In this document: in pieces, positions 1-9,370 of the stretch
Layout: every line of letters starts with the position of its first letter
Numbering within the stretch: the stretch's first letter is position 1
Origin: Cyclostephanos tholiformis
Lineage: Eukaryota; Bacillariophyta; Thalassiosirophyceae; Thalassiosirales; Thalassiosiraceae
Reading direction: 5' to 3'
Length of the DNA: 12,466 nt
NCBI GenBank assembly: GCA_036939975.1
Contig: JALLPB010000859.1
Coordinates: 1-12,466, forward strand
Translations under genes and position numbers: made by a program
The notes under the pieces: model-generated
What the model was told of the DNA's origin: nothing
What the model saw: the letters and a program-made list of their open reading frames with translations, nothing else
The model's database searches: none

Positions 1-261
1 AAGCTCTCCTACAGATGTACATACTCATGGAGGAACATCAAAGATACATCATAAATATGTACCAACACCTGTAGAATCCTACAGGATACATCTCACCCCT
101 TACTTTGTTGGCCAGGGCGATCCACTTCATTTTTAAGCATTAAAATAAGCTCATAGTTTTCTTCTCCCGACCTGAACTACATGCCACTTCATTTGCACTC
201 GTTTTTCACTTCAGGGGAAAAGTTATTCACCCGCCTAGGTCAGTAGGTTGATGAAAAGGCA
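1..261 (-). other. Probable 3' non-coding tail of element 1
   Basis: No convincing coding sequence after the RNase H end. Short open bits occur on the minus strand (for example an IALANKV reading near 105-130) but without family support. The 5' edge sequence of element 1 (5520-5562) has no copy here, so the 3' LTR must lie to the left of the window if it exists. Confidence 0.4.
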
Positions 262-1009
262 AGGAATTTTCATTGACAAGGTAGTGTATGTTTGCTGTTG
301 TAATCTGCACAATTATTGATGCTGCAACACCAAAGATAGAGGAACTGACATTGTGCTTCATGGCATTTGAGCTAATGGAAGTGTTAGTGGGGGTCATTGT
401 GCCCATTGTGAGACCTTTGGTGGTGATGTTGTCGGTGGTGACCATGGTGCATTTTTGTTGTGGATGGCCCATTTCTTCGAGTGTGGTACAGATGGGAATG
501 ACTAGTTTGCAACCGTAATAAAGCATGGCAAGTTCTGATTTGGATGCTGAAGACATGACATGTTTTATTATGGAGAAGAGAGTGAAGATGGCACTATTGT
601 GGAAATCTTTGCCATCGAGTGTTCATGAGATAAAAGTGGGCTGAAGCGCGGCTTTTTCCACTAGGTTCTGACAAGTATGAGGCATCAGTGTGAACGGCAA
701 GGATCATATTGCAGGCTTTGTAGCAGATGCTGGCATTTGGATGAGTGGCAACATAGTCGAGAAGTTGGTCGCAGGTGGTGGCAATGGCTTGTGTGCCATT
801 GGATTGATGAGTGGCTATGGAGCTGAGTACAGTGAGGAGTGTGGGGTCAACGGCCCGGCCATAGTATAAGAGTGTGCTGACAATGTCTTGTACTCGTTTG
901 AGAGCCGTGGGTGTAAGAGGAGCTGATGTGTCAACCTCCACCCTCTGAACATGTAGTCCATATTGGATGGGAATGTTTTGATAAGGTTGATGTTGGAGGG
1001 AGACGAGTT
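262..1009 (-). pseudogene. Element 1 RNase H domain and RT connection, broken
   Basis: RNase H removes the RNA strand during reverse transcription. From 1009 the frame carries a connection region and then RVQDIVSTLLYYGRAVDPTL (near 896). The RNase H core has catalytic acids visible: Asp in AVHTDAS (684-686), Glu in SASKSELA (533-535) and Asp in TTDNIT (431-433). The frame shifts near 614-620 (one extra base) and again near 375-400, where a few codons also appear to be missing. The reading ends at a TGA at 270-272 after a weak match to the usual C-terminal ADY-SKH motif. All three acids survive, but no single frame joins them. Confidence 0.8.
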
Positions 1010-2055
1010 TGGAATGTTGGTACTTGAGGAGCGCCTTGGAAATGTAATTGGGCATGTTGAGATCAACTGTGCATGCCGAATAGTTCCAGTTGATGTTGAT
1101 GCCACAGAAGAGGGAACCATTCCAGTCCATTGTGACTTTGTAGTGTTCCTTGAGGCATTCTTTGAGGTGGATGACATGGTCATGAGATGTGGACTTGATG
1201 CCAAAATCATCAACAATGAGGCAGAAGGTGATATATCATGCCAAATGTGATGCCATAGGCTGGGGGTGTGTTGGCAATGATAGTATCCCTTGGCGTTAAG
1301 ACATTGTTCAAGTAATTTATTGGCAAGGATGCCAGCTTGGGGGTAGGCCATACATGCCCATGCGTATTTTGACATATATCTAACCGTGGTCATCGACAAG
1401 GTCAATGAGATTATAATGTTGAATGATCTTGTTGGGGATCAAGTTGAGACAGAGGCGCATGCATTTGTATACTTTCATGGGTGTCATGAGGTAGAAGTTG
1501 GATAGGTCCATGCCATAGAATCGTGCTTTTGGTGTTGAGATGGTCGAGTTTATGAGGAGTTTGGTGGTGACGAGATTGGCGGTGGGAGTGCTCTTGTCAC
1601 CTTCATAGGTTATGCAATCTCCATCCATGGTAAGGCATGTGCAATATGGTTCTTCCTTTTGGGGTTGATAGTTGCAGCAGATGTGACCATATGTGGCGTG
1701 TTTGTGGCTTGGCACTTGGTTCTTGCAAAGGAAAAAACAAGTGTCAGTGCCCATGATATTGTGGACACTTTGGAACAGACGACTGAGTTCATTGGCGAAA
1801 CTTTTCTGCAAGATATGACAATGACTGTTGGACTTGATGAGATGGAATACTCAAGAATGTCTTTGGTGATGTCATCAACAATGGCTCCAATGAAGTTGAG
1901 CACATCGTGCATGGGTGGTGGTGTGGTTGGACGAACAATCCAGTATGTGTTTTTGAGAAGAGCATGGGTTGCAGCAATGTACCTGTGTGGTTGGTGGGTT
2001 TTAAGTCAATGACAGGCATGAGTGCCTCAGTAATGATCATGTTGATAAGGTGGAC
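1010..2055 (-). pseudogene. Element 1 reverse transcriptase, broken
   Basis: This is the copia-type reverse transcriptase domain, which copies element RNA into DNA. Visible blocks are an N-terminal segment ending in ILEYS (near 1850), SFANELSRLF (about 1800), the motif with the first catalytic Asp in GMDLSNFYL (Asp at 1506-1508), MGMYGLPQAG in the fingers/palm (near 1340), and the active-site VDDFG with both Asp codons intact at 1206-1211. The pieces lie in different frames. Shifts occur near 1912-1930, near 1800-1820, in the five-G run 1339-1343 (one extra base) and at about 1225-1240 (one base lost). A TAG at 1380-1382 stands where Trp is expected. Non-ATG starts that open some of these pieces are not real starts. 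Confidence 0.85.
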
Positions 2056-3554
2056 TCATTGTTGGGAGCAATGTTGGGCTTGTGTTTGCACTGGGCAGGC
2101 ATTATGGTGAAGAGGTATGACCATATTGTCATCGTCATTGGTGATTAGGGCTGGGTGTTGTGTGATGCGGGGTCCTGGTGTGCCAACTGGCAACTGCGAT
2201 TTGGTACATATGGCAATGGGATCCCTTATGTGGATCAGTTCCTTGTCAATGATGGGTGTGATGGGAGGTGGAGGATGGGTAGGAGGTAGGGGATCAATGG
2301 GAACTGATTGTGGTGGTGTCTCCCCAAGGAGGAGCAATCAGAGATTCTCGATGGCCTGTAGTTTGGTAGGGGGTGATTCTTGGGCTCCGTTAATGGCTGA
2401 TGTAAGTGCTTGGGTTGCTGCTATGATGTGGTTGGTGGCAGTGATGGTTGGGACTGGCATTGCATGGTGTTTGAAGTGAAATGTGTTGGTGAGGCATTCC
2501 CCCCCGTGTCTTCCATGAGGACTAGAATGCAGCGGTAGTGCTTGAGCGATGGTCCAATGTACCAACAGTTGGAGGTGTGAAAAGACCATGATTTGCATCA
2601 TGTTGGTTTTAAGTGAATGAGTACTTCTGTCCCTGGTGGGGCCATGGGTGTTGTGTCAAACAAGAAAGAACCCTCCATTGCTTTGAAGGCTGAGGGTAAG
2701 GGATTCTGTCAACAAGGTCAGAGCATGTTGATGGTGTAGTTGCTATGATTCATGAAATGACACCAATTCGCTACAGGGAAAGACTTGGGGAGGCTGGCAA
2801 GTCCCGCTGCAAAGTGATTTTTCCTTGTTTGGATCGCATGATCTGAGTTGGTGTGATGGATGTCAGGTGGTGTGTATTGGAGGTTGGTTTTTTGAGAGGC
2901 AATGAACGCTTTGACATTGGTTGACATTTTGTTGTCCATTTTGTGAAGATGTGGTTTGAATCCTCTGCATGCAAGATATTTGTAAAAGATTTTGTAGGCA
3001 CAGAGGAGTTCTTCTTACATTCGATTCTTTATGGGAATGGAGGCTATGAAGTTGGCATCATAGATGTAGAATATGACAAGATATGCATTGCCATGATTTG
3101 ATGTGATGGGAAATGGGAAATCACCCAGTTTGGTCAGTGAATACCTTTCTGCTGATATCATGGATGACCATGAAAATGAGATTGGTGGGTTCTTTGTCAA
3201 TGGGAATTGTAGGTACATCATTGTCATCATCTTTGACATTGTTGATGATGGTGATGGATGGATAGAGGTGGTTAATTGGCCTTGGCGGGTCTGATCCATG
3301 AGGCCTTTTTTGGTTGCATCATTGATTGTGATGTGGCGACTCACCCTCGCAGATGTGAGGCCTGGGACACCTTTGAAGTAGCCCTTGTTAATTGCTTTTA
3401 TTAACATAAATTTAACCAGCAAAAACAAACATGCATGGTAGAAGTGTGTTAATTGTTGAGTGTTGTCACAGTCATACAGGCTATGCGCTACCTTGGTTAT
3501 GGGTGTGGAGTCATTGTTGATAACTTTAATGTTAGTAGTCCACCCTTCGTCAAC
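2056..3554 (-). pseudogene. Element 1 integrase with pre-integrase and C-terminal regions, broken
   Basis: Integrase inserts the cDNA copy into the genome. A pre-integrase-like segment at about 3279-3476 contains VPGLTS and a following MDQTRQ. The frame then shifts by about 3250-3300. The first catalytic Asp lies in FTDQTG (Asp at 3133-3135), followed by TGA at 3121-3123, and a 7-base tandem duplication (3107-3120) returns the frame. The second Asp is in MDNKM (2934-2936). The expected Glu in the NAAERAIQT-type motif is read as NSDHAIQT near 2850, so Glu is replaced by Asp and one residue is lost. Stops follow at 3015, 2718, 2709 and 2598. Conserved SWSF and WYIGPSLKHYR segments follow, then a frameshift in the seven-C run 2499-2505. 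The proline-rich linker to RT runs to the TGA at 2056. Confidence 0.8.
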
Positions 3555-3959
3555 AATGTGCACTTGCCAGAGTAAATGTCGGGGGTCATGCCACCCTTGA
3601 AGGATTACGTCACCATGGAGTGTGACTTTGCATCCGGTGGCATTGAAGAATACTTTGCAACTGGTGTTGCAGAGGACTGGAATGGAGAGAAGGTTGTTAG
3701 TAAGGCTGGGAAGGGAATGGGCCATTCGGGCGTGGGAAGTTAACTTGTTGAGGAGGAGGTCAACAGCATGTGTGGTGTGCATTTTATAGCCGCCAGGTTG
3801 AATGACAGTAATGCTTTCAGAGCTGATTGCCTTTGATGTTTTTGTCATCAGGGTGACTAAATGTGTGGAAGCAGTGGTGTCAATAAATGCAGTGGTGTTT
3901 AGGTCAGGAGGATTGGCACAGCTGGAAAGAAAGTGAAAAGAGTTCGCTATAACGTTATT
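3555..3959 (-). pseudogene. Element 1 aspartic protease region
   Basis: The frame follows directly from Gag and reads through a stretch ending in IDTTASTHL, with the presumed catalytic Asp at 3879-3881. Copia proteases have D-[S/T]-G-A here; this copy has Asp-Thr-Thr-Ala, so the conserved Gly has been lost. Downstream are the features expected of the domain: a hydrophobic LPSLTNNLLSI segment, a Cys-rich stretch, and a closing segment near 3555 ending in LLWQV. The role was to cut the Gag-Pol polyprotein inside the particle. The stretch itself is open (no stop between 3998 and 3018), but the missing Gly would probably abolish activity. The domain call rests on position and motif. Confidence 0.7.
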
Positions 3960-5204
3960 AGCTACTTCTGTTTTCAGAGGGTCTGTTGGTTTGAACCGTC
4001 AGGCTGGGGTCCATGCTTTGTTGAGTCTGCTGCCATCCTTGGTGTTGGTACATGTGGCAGTGGTGTTGTGTCCTTCTTTTTGGTGTGTGCATGTGGCACT
4101 GGAATGCCTGAGCTTCACCTTCCAAACATGGGTCCAACAGTAACCATGAGGATCCCATCCGGGGGGAGTTGCTGCCCAATGGGCTGGACATGCATTTGAT
4201 GCTATGCCTGTTTGGGGTGCCATGGGGCCTAGGAGATGGAGACAGGCAATGGCCGTATTTGCATTGGCTAGCACTTTGGCAAGGCATTTGTTTGCAATCA
4301 CCAGTTTCTCTACAGTGTCATTCTTTTGTATGGCTGCATTGGCAAGGTTGTCGAGGAATTGGGCCATCATGGCCACTTGTTTGGTTTCTGCAACTGCTTG
4401 ATTTGTGAATGCTCCATCATGTGTCATCATTTGATGGATGTCTCATGATTTGGAGTAGGATGCGGTCCAGTGTTGCTTCCAGTTGTTCCACATCTGGTCA
4501 GCAATGGGACAACGCTTCCATTTGCACTATGCAAGTTCCATGCTGCCGCAGTTGAGGGCTGACTTGGTACCAGTTGTTACTATTGTGGCTTCCGTGATGA
4601 GACCCCCAGCATCTAGTGCAAATGTCTTGCATTTTTCTTGTTTGCACATGTAGATGACAAGGGGCAGAGCCACATTGATGGCAGTGTGGAATTTGCCCAT
4701 GTTGTCATTGATTTCTGGCTGGGAGATTGTCGCATAGGTGGTGCAAATATGGGTGATGAGTTCGCCGAGCGAGATGGCATTGAGTCCTTTGGTGGGATAA
4801 TCAAGGGCTGCATAGTAGACATCATTGATTGCCACTGCAAATTGATCATGTGTGATGGTGGCTACAATGAGGTATGTGTTCCACACTTTGTGTGTGGCAA
4901 GGTTTGTAGCCCGGGCTGCCTCGTGTGCTGGAGCAGCGGCTGGTGGATTGATTGGGTAGTCAGGTGGAGCAGCATCCGGGATGGTGAACACAGTGCCATT
5001 ACATTGGAGGTGAAGAACTGGGTCCTGGAGTAGTCCGAGGTGTCCTTTTCCATATCCCCAAGGGCAAGGAATGGCCATGAGATTGGCGGCAAGTTCCTTC
5101 TCAAGGATTCGAAGTTGCTTATGAATGGGCTCTCCCATGATGCGAGAGAGGGACCCGTGTGGCATCTGGGCCCGGATGGACTCGGCAGATACCGTGTCTG
5201 ACAT
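3960..5204 (-). pseudogene. gag: Element 1 gag (nucleocapsid-type protein), broken
   Basis: Gag packages the element RNA into particles. The first open stretch is 225 codons from the ATG at 5204, which has a favourable ACCATG context. It contains a helical region whose pattern matches copia Gag of diatom type (from memory). After a TAG at 4527-4529 (a Trp position by context) and a TGA at 4443-4445, the same frame continues. Next come a probable coiled coil at about 4240-4360 and a zinc-knuckle-like cluster at about 4070-4139, with C-x2-H, then H, C and Gly-His. A third stop, TGA at 3999-4001, interrupts the frame before it runs on into protease. No frameshift is seen across this part, only stops. 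The exact Gag/protease border is inferred. Confidence 0.8.
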
Positions 5205-5562
5205 GGTGTCTGACTAGGTGCATGTGCAAAGGGGTAGCATGCAGTAGGTGCCAATAGTTAGGGCTAGGGCCACTATGAGGACACACCCACTGTGATGCCT
5301 GTAAACATGCCAATTGCTATGACTGCCTTTACAGCGGGTTCAGTAACAAGTTCAAACTTGAGTTCCATGGGAGAGGCCCAAGGAGGTGGTGGTGGTGGTG
5401 GCTTGAGGATTTGATCAGTTCTGCCGATCTATTGACATGGTGATAGAAACTGATCTAATTTATGAGAGGCTAGTTATGGATTGGTGATTTCCCAGTAGAT
5501 GAGTAAGAGGTAAGTAGGTGCTTGAATAACCCTAAGATAACTCTAGGATAGGGGTATTAACA
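5205..5562 (-). repeat. Probable 5' LTR plus leader of element 1
   Basis: Minus-strand sequence between the insertion edge and the gag start. It begins TGTTAATACC at 5562, matching the usual TG start of an LTR. The end of the LTR cannot be placed because the partner LTR is outside the window, and no clear tRNA-complementary primer site was found. It holds a (GGT)5 run on the plus strand at 5385-5399. A 9-base direct repeat, GTCAGACAC on the minus strand, flanks the gag start (5194-5202 and 5206-5214). Confidence 0.45.
5273..5368 (-). other. Short hydrophobic reading frame upstream of gag (31 codons)
   Basis: An ATG at 5366-5368 opens 31 codons ending in TAG at 5273-5275. The second half is rich in Val, Ile, Ala and Gly and could form one membrane-spanning helix. 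The same frame, after more stops, reaches a Pro/Thr-rich stretch just before the gag ATG, which lies in another frame. It could be a remnant of an N-terminal extension of Gag, a leader peptide, or chance. There is no family match I can name. Confidence 0.2.
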
Positions 5563-6599
5563 GGGAGGATCCATCTGGAGGGAAACAGAGTCACCTAGCA
5601 ATAAACGAATGGAAAAAGAACATGCTTCCCATTTGCTGTGCTCTTCCTTGTTCAACAAAGCTAATTCCATAGCAGAAAGACAGCGGATGGACCTGTGTGG
5701 GACCACCTTACCATTGTCTTTTAGAACCCACTGGGCCATGTTATTGCCCTCATTTCATGCCATATGCAGGCAATGACCAAGTCATTCTTTCTGGAATGGA
5801 AAGGAAGCCAAGTTCTTGCAAAAATATACCCATTCATACCAACCAAAATGGCAGAGATAAGAAATATCTGCATCTGTGCCAAAGGTGATGGTGTGGGGAG
5901 TTGTTCCATTTAATTGAAACAGATTTTTAGCCATGACTTGATAAATCAAAGCTCGATGCTCCATGCAGTAGTCCCAAAGGACTAAAGGTAAACCTGAGGC
6001 TTGCATATCCTTCCTTGTGACCTCCTTGATGAGTCCAATGTAAAGTTCAGCTCGGTTAGCCCACTGAGTCTGAGCTTCAAGGACCTTGAGTGTCGTACCA
6101 ATTTGTGTGCAAAATTCCTTGACCTTGCATTGCTTTTGAGTAGGATGTGGATCACAGACTAGCACATCAGGGGCCCGGGGCCCTACATCTTTAGCAAATT
6201 GCTTCAGGGCCAAAAAATAATCTTGTTGATGTTGCATTGGATATATGGCAACATATCTCTTGTCAGAAACAAACAACTGTGCACAAATATTGCCGCATGT
6301 GCTCTTGACAGCCCCGGTGACAAAGAGAGCATCTGTATAAAAGCACAACTTGATATGGTGATACTGGACAGCTTGGTCATTTGTGCCAATATTCCTTGAT
6401 AAAGAAGAATCAATGTCTGAGCATTGACATTGAGACGTGACCTTGAGGGTGCAGGCAGCTTCATCATGTGGAATCATCCACACCTTAGCAAGATGTTCTG
6501 CATTGACACCACTAGCATATCTATCCAGCTGTGACTGCAGCTAAAGTTGAAAAGCAGATTCCAAAGTTGAAGGAGCAGAAACAAGAAAAATATTACAGC
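5563..6599 (-). pseudogene. Element 2 integrase, truncated by element 1
   Basis: DDE integrase with all three catalytic acids in one frame: Asp in FYTDALF (6331-6333), Asp in LVCDPHPT (6151-6153) and Glu in WANRAELYIG (6046-6048), 34 residues after the second Asp. Upstream is a helix-turn-helix-like HDEAACTLKVTSQ segment. Downstream are LWDYCMEHRA, the conserved GWYEWVYF and, after a TGA at 5782-5784 and a second stop shortly after, MAQWVLKDNGKVVP from the integrase C-terminal region. The reading stops at 5563, where element 1 starts. A frameshift near 6520-6600 separates it from the protease frame, and a TAG lies in frame in that stretch. The core domain from 6483 to 5785 is the longest well-preserved piece in the window. 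Confidence 0.85.
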
Positions 6600-7499
6600 T
6601 GGAGTTATCATCATGCTCCCCATGACCATGGCAGCGTGAGATGCATGAGTATGTTCAGTGATAGAACCTGCAAACAAAACAGGGTCATGAGCAACGAGGA
6701 GATGACTCAGTTGTGCACAAATGCCATTGTGATTTATCAAGGATACCTTGTCATCTGTCAGAATCAAATAACAAAAAGGGTCATCAGCAGAAAGAGTCGT
6801 GTCAACTTTTGCATCATACTGGTCCCAAGGAGCCAGGAGTGTGTAAAGTTCCCCCAGATTGGCCTCAGTGAAGAGACATTTTGTTTGGCGCTTGTCCTGT
6901 TCAGCAATTAACCCATTCAAGTTGAGCATTGCTGCCTCCTGCTTGGCATAGTGATCGGAATCTGGGTTCCACAAATCACTGTCAGGGGTAAGGAAAACTA
7001 TTGGGCGAGCGTCCCAATTGTCTCTTTCTTCTTGGATTAGATTACACATAGTAAAATATGAGAAGATACTCTTCAACTTCAAATAGATTTGCATCCCACT
7101 ATTAATGTCAACAATGGCATGGTTGTCAACCATGGGCATATCAACTTGAAAATTTGGCATTTCATTTAAGAAAAGACCTGCCTTGCACATTAAAAACGGA
7201 GGCATCAAGTTGTGGTCCATACTCAGAATATGCAACGCATTCCTCATGACAAGGAGGTAAGTGGTAAGGGAGAGAGGGTCATTGTATGCTATCATGGCAT
7301 CAACAATCTTGACCAATTTCATCACTGGCAGATCCGTTGAAAATGGTGTTATATCTGCATGATTACCACTTGTGGTGATACTTGTGCAATCAATGCCGGC
7401 AACTGCCATATTGGCATGGGAATCAAGCTCAGTTGCCAAGAGGCCACTGTAGGTTCCCATGGACATGCCTCCAATCCTCACTCCACATACTGAAGCTTA
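6600..7499 (-). pseudogene. Element 2 protease and following linker
   Basis: After the stops at 7566 and 7497-7499 (TAA), the same frame reads GGMSMGTYSGLLATELDSHAN. The presumed catalytic Asp is at 7422-7424 in D-S-H-A, a form I associate with this diatom-type copia lineage rather than the usual D-S/T-G-A. The domain continues with ITPFSTDLP and a hydrophobic segment and ends near 7050 (KSIFSYF). The rest, to about 6600, is an acidic linker (for example LTPDSDLWNPDSDHY) leading to integrase, as is usual for these polyproteins. No stop interrupts 6477-7481, but the end of that stretch (after about 6600) is out of frame with integrase. Confidence 0.7.
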
Positions 7500-7565
7500 A
7501 GCAGCATTAATGGTCATGTTATTCTCATCAGGCAACGGCCACCTCTGAGGAGAACCGTAAGGGCC

Positions 7566-9174
7566 TCAGGCCCCCTTCTTTCCTTCCTTAGTCTTGAGGA
7601 CGCTCTTCAACTTGAGCATAGCTACATTACCATGCTCAACATAACCATCCTTGGATACAACATCACCTGAGTCCTTGGTGATCAGTTTTAACAAGCTGGA
7701 TGTGGCAGAAACCTCAGCATGAATAGCATTCATGCTCAACTACTGTTCCTTTGCAATGGCTTTGAACATTTTGGTTTGGCAAGCTTCAAGTTCAGAGATC
7801 AAACTCTTGAACCTCTTTGTGCTCCCCCTTTCATCCGATTTCTTGGGGCTAGCTGGCTTTTTACCACCAGCTTTCTTTCCACCATGGGCCTTCATCCACT
7901 CACAGATTTCATCCTTTTGTTCTTTGCTAAGAGCATGAAACTCTTCATGATGATGGTAGCATTTTTTGTTGCCACCTCTGAGGCCTCCCTGCATTTGTAG
8001 TTTGCCAGCGGTTCCCAATACACTTGCTTCAAAGGATACCTTTCCAGTTTTTTTGGCAGATTTTGTGGCAACAGGGCAAACAGGTACCACATAGGTAAAC
8101 GTGTTCTCAAAATGACACGCTTGTCTCCCTCATCCTGACAGACAGCCATGATGGCATCCAGTACTGTAGGGACAACAGTCTTGAGTGAGTCCATCAGGTA
8201 AGTGACTCTTGCATGATCATTGGGCACGTCAACCTGGATGTGCTCAGTGCACTTGGGTTATGTGATCCATGTGGTGCTGCGGTGCGGTGCATACTCATGT
8301 GCTGAGAAAGAGTTGTAGGAATATTGCCAGAGCAAACCTTGGTGGACAAAGTCTGTTTGGCCTCCATCACCAAACAATCCCAAAAGGCCTTACCTGCATG
8401 TTGAGACATCAGGGCAAACATTGCCCCATGCCCATTTTGAGTCTAACAAAAGGAAGCAATCGTGGACGCAACATTGCTTCCATGGGTAGATGACTCGACT
8501 AAATCATCCCATTGTTAATCTTAAAAAGAGCATGAGAATGTGAGAGGCTTGCAGTCAAGTCTCCCTCAATTGACTTGTACATCTCGGAGTGTGGCTCCCC
8601 TGCCTAACAAGGAGGGGCAATAGTCGGCATGTCCTCCACTGGACAAACGATGTAAGAGAGTAGAGTGTTGTGTACTCCCATTTTCTTGCCAAGGAGGAGT
8701 ATCATTGATTCCAGCCACTTGTGGACTGGGGCATTCTTATTGAGCTTGAAGGGAAGTCCGGCTTCCTCCTTTTATGTTCCATCAATGTCTTCCACTGATC
8801 GAGAAATCATTTGATGACATCCCAAGTCATGTTCTGGAGGTCCAAGTCATGGCTAATATTGCAATCTTAAGCGCTCTCTTGAGGCGCATCTTGGACTTAA
8901 CAGAGACTTCAAAAGGCGTTACCTCCATCAAATGACCAACAGCACGGTCAGCTGCATGAGTTGCCGGAATCTTAAGGGGCTTTGCAAGGTTAGTGAAGAT
9001 AGCTTCCAGCCCATTGCTATCAAAGTCCTGAAAATCAACGGGGGCTATGATACCTTCAATCTGCAAGCGCAAGTGAGTGCAATTGCTCAGCGCCATAGCA
9101 TCTGGTCCTTTGAAGAAGATCATGAGCTCAGCAGGGCTGAATAGAGCAGGTACAGGAGCTGCGGCAGCAGCCAT
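7566..9174 (-). pseudogene. gag: Element 2 gag, broken
   Basis: Gag of the second copia lineage. It starts at ATG 9172-9174 (context CAACAATGG) with an Ala-rich N-terminus. The reading then moves through frames: a shift near 8862, TGA at 8807-8809 in an IK-stop-FLDQWK context, a shift near 8750-8780, TAG at 8604-8606, TAG at 8499-8501 with a shift, a shift at about 8260-8290, and one lost base in the A-run near 8109-8112. Conserved landmarks are HKWLES, AGEPHSEMYKSIEGDL, SQHAGKAFWD, HIQVDVPND, CQDEGDKRV and PVCPVATKSAKK. The C-terminal part is lysine- and glycine-rich (about 7820-7960), with a TAG at 7740-7742, and ends at TGA 7566-7568. No CCHC zinc knuckle was found. The assignment rests on the family pattern and on its position between primer site and protease. 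Confidence 0.8.
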
Positions 9175-9352
9175 TGTTGAGGCTTAGGCGGGGGGATTTT
9201 GGAAGCGAGGCACAAATAACAACTGTGTTGAATTTGTGGCCCTTTTTGTTGGAGTGAAAATTGGATTCTAAAGATGCAATCACATAAAATGTGAAATGTG
9301 AGAATGCATGTCTCCAAGATCAGAGTTAACTTAAAGAGGAAAATGAGACATT
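9175..9352 (-). other. Element 2 leader between primer site and gag
   Basis: Untranslated leader of about 178 bases. No coding sequence is supported. It probably held packaging signals, but none can be recognised from sequence alone. Confidence 0.5.
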
Positions 9353-9366
9353 GCTCTGATAAAACC
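9353..9366 (-). promoter_or_regulatory. tRNA primer-binding site of element 2
   Basis: Minus-strand GGTTTTATCAGAGC. Nine bases, TATCAGAGC, match the well-known copia primer site TGGTATCAGAGC, which is complementary to the 3' end of initiator Met tRNA. The site lies just inside the LTR and 179 bases before the gag ATG, as expected. The 5' part differs (GGTTT rather than TGG) and is probably decayed. Confidence 0.6.
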
Positions 9367-9370
9367 AAAA

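Larger units (their letters stand above)
1..5562 (-). mobile_element. Element 1: Ty1/copia LTR retrotransposon, decayed, 3' end cut by the window
   Basis: Read right to left, the minus strand shows Gag, aspartic protease, integrase, reverse transcriptase and RNase H in that order, which is the copia order (integrase before RT). Gag through the first two thirds of integrase (5204 to about 2506) lie mostly in one frame, so the ancestor probably had one gag-pol reading frame. The copy is dead: in-frame stops at 4527, 4443, 3999, 3121, 3015, 2718, 2709, 2598, 2338, 2056 and 1380, and at least nine frameshifts. The right edge is set at 5562, where a TGTTA start abuts coding sequence of another copia element. 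The 3' LTR is not in the window, so LTR identity, age and target duplication cannot be read. Resemblance to diatom copia families is from memory. Confidence 0.9.

Noticed and set aside
1659..5033. Plus-strand open frames over element 1 (for example 1659-2012, 2117-2479, 3103-3294, 4638-5033)
   Set aside because: They are antisense to recognisable gag-pol sequence, low in complexity (rich in Val, Gly, Met), and match no family. They are shadows.
4862..5313. Alternative minus-strand frames at the element 1 gag start (4862-5254, 5119-5313)
   Set aside because: They overlap the well-supported gag frame and have biased His/Pro/Ser composition; treated as shadows.
5385..5399. (GGT)5 as a notable microsatellite
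   Set aside because: Only five units; common and uninformative.
6531..8493. Plus-strand open frames over element 2 (6531-6911, 7719-8000, 8269-8493)
   Set aside because: They are antisense to Gag, protease and linker coding of element 2; no independent evidence.
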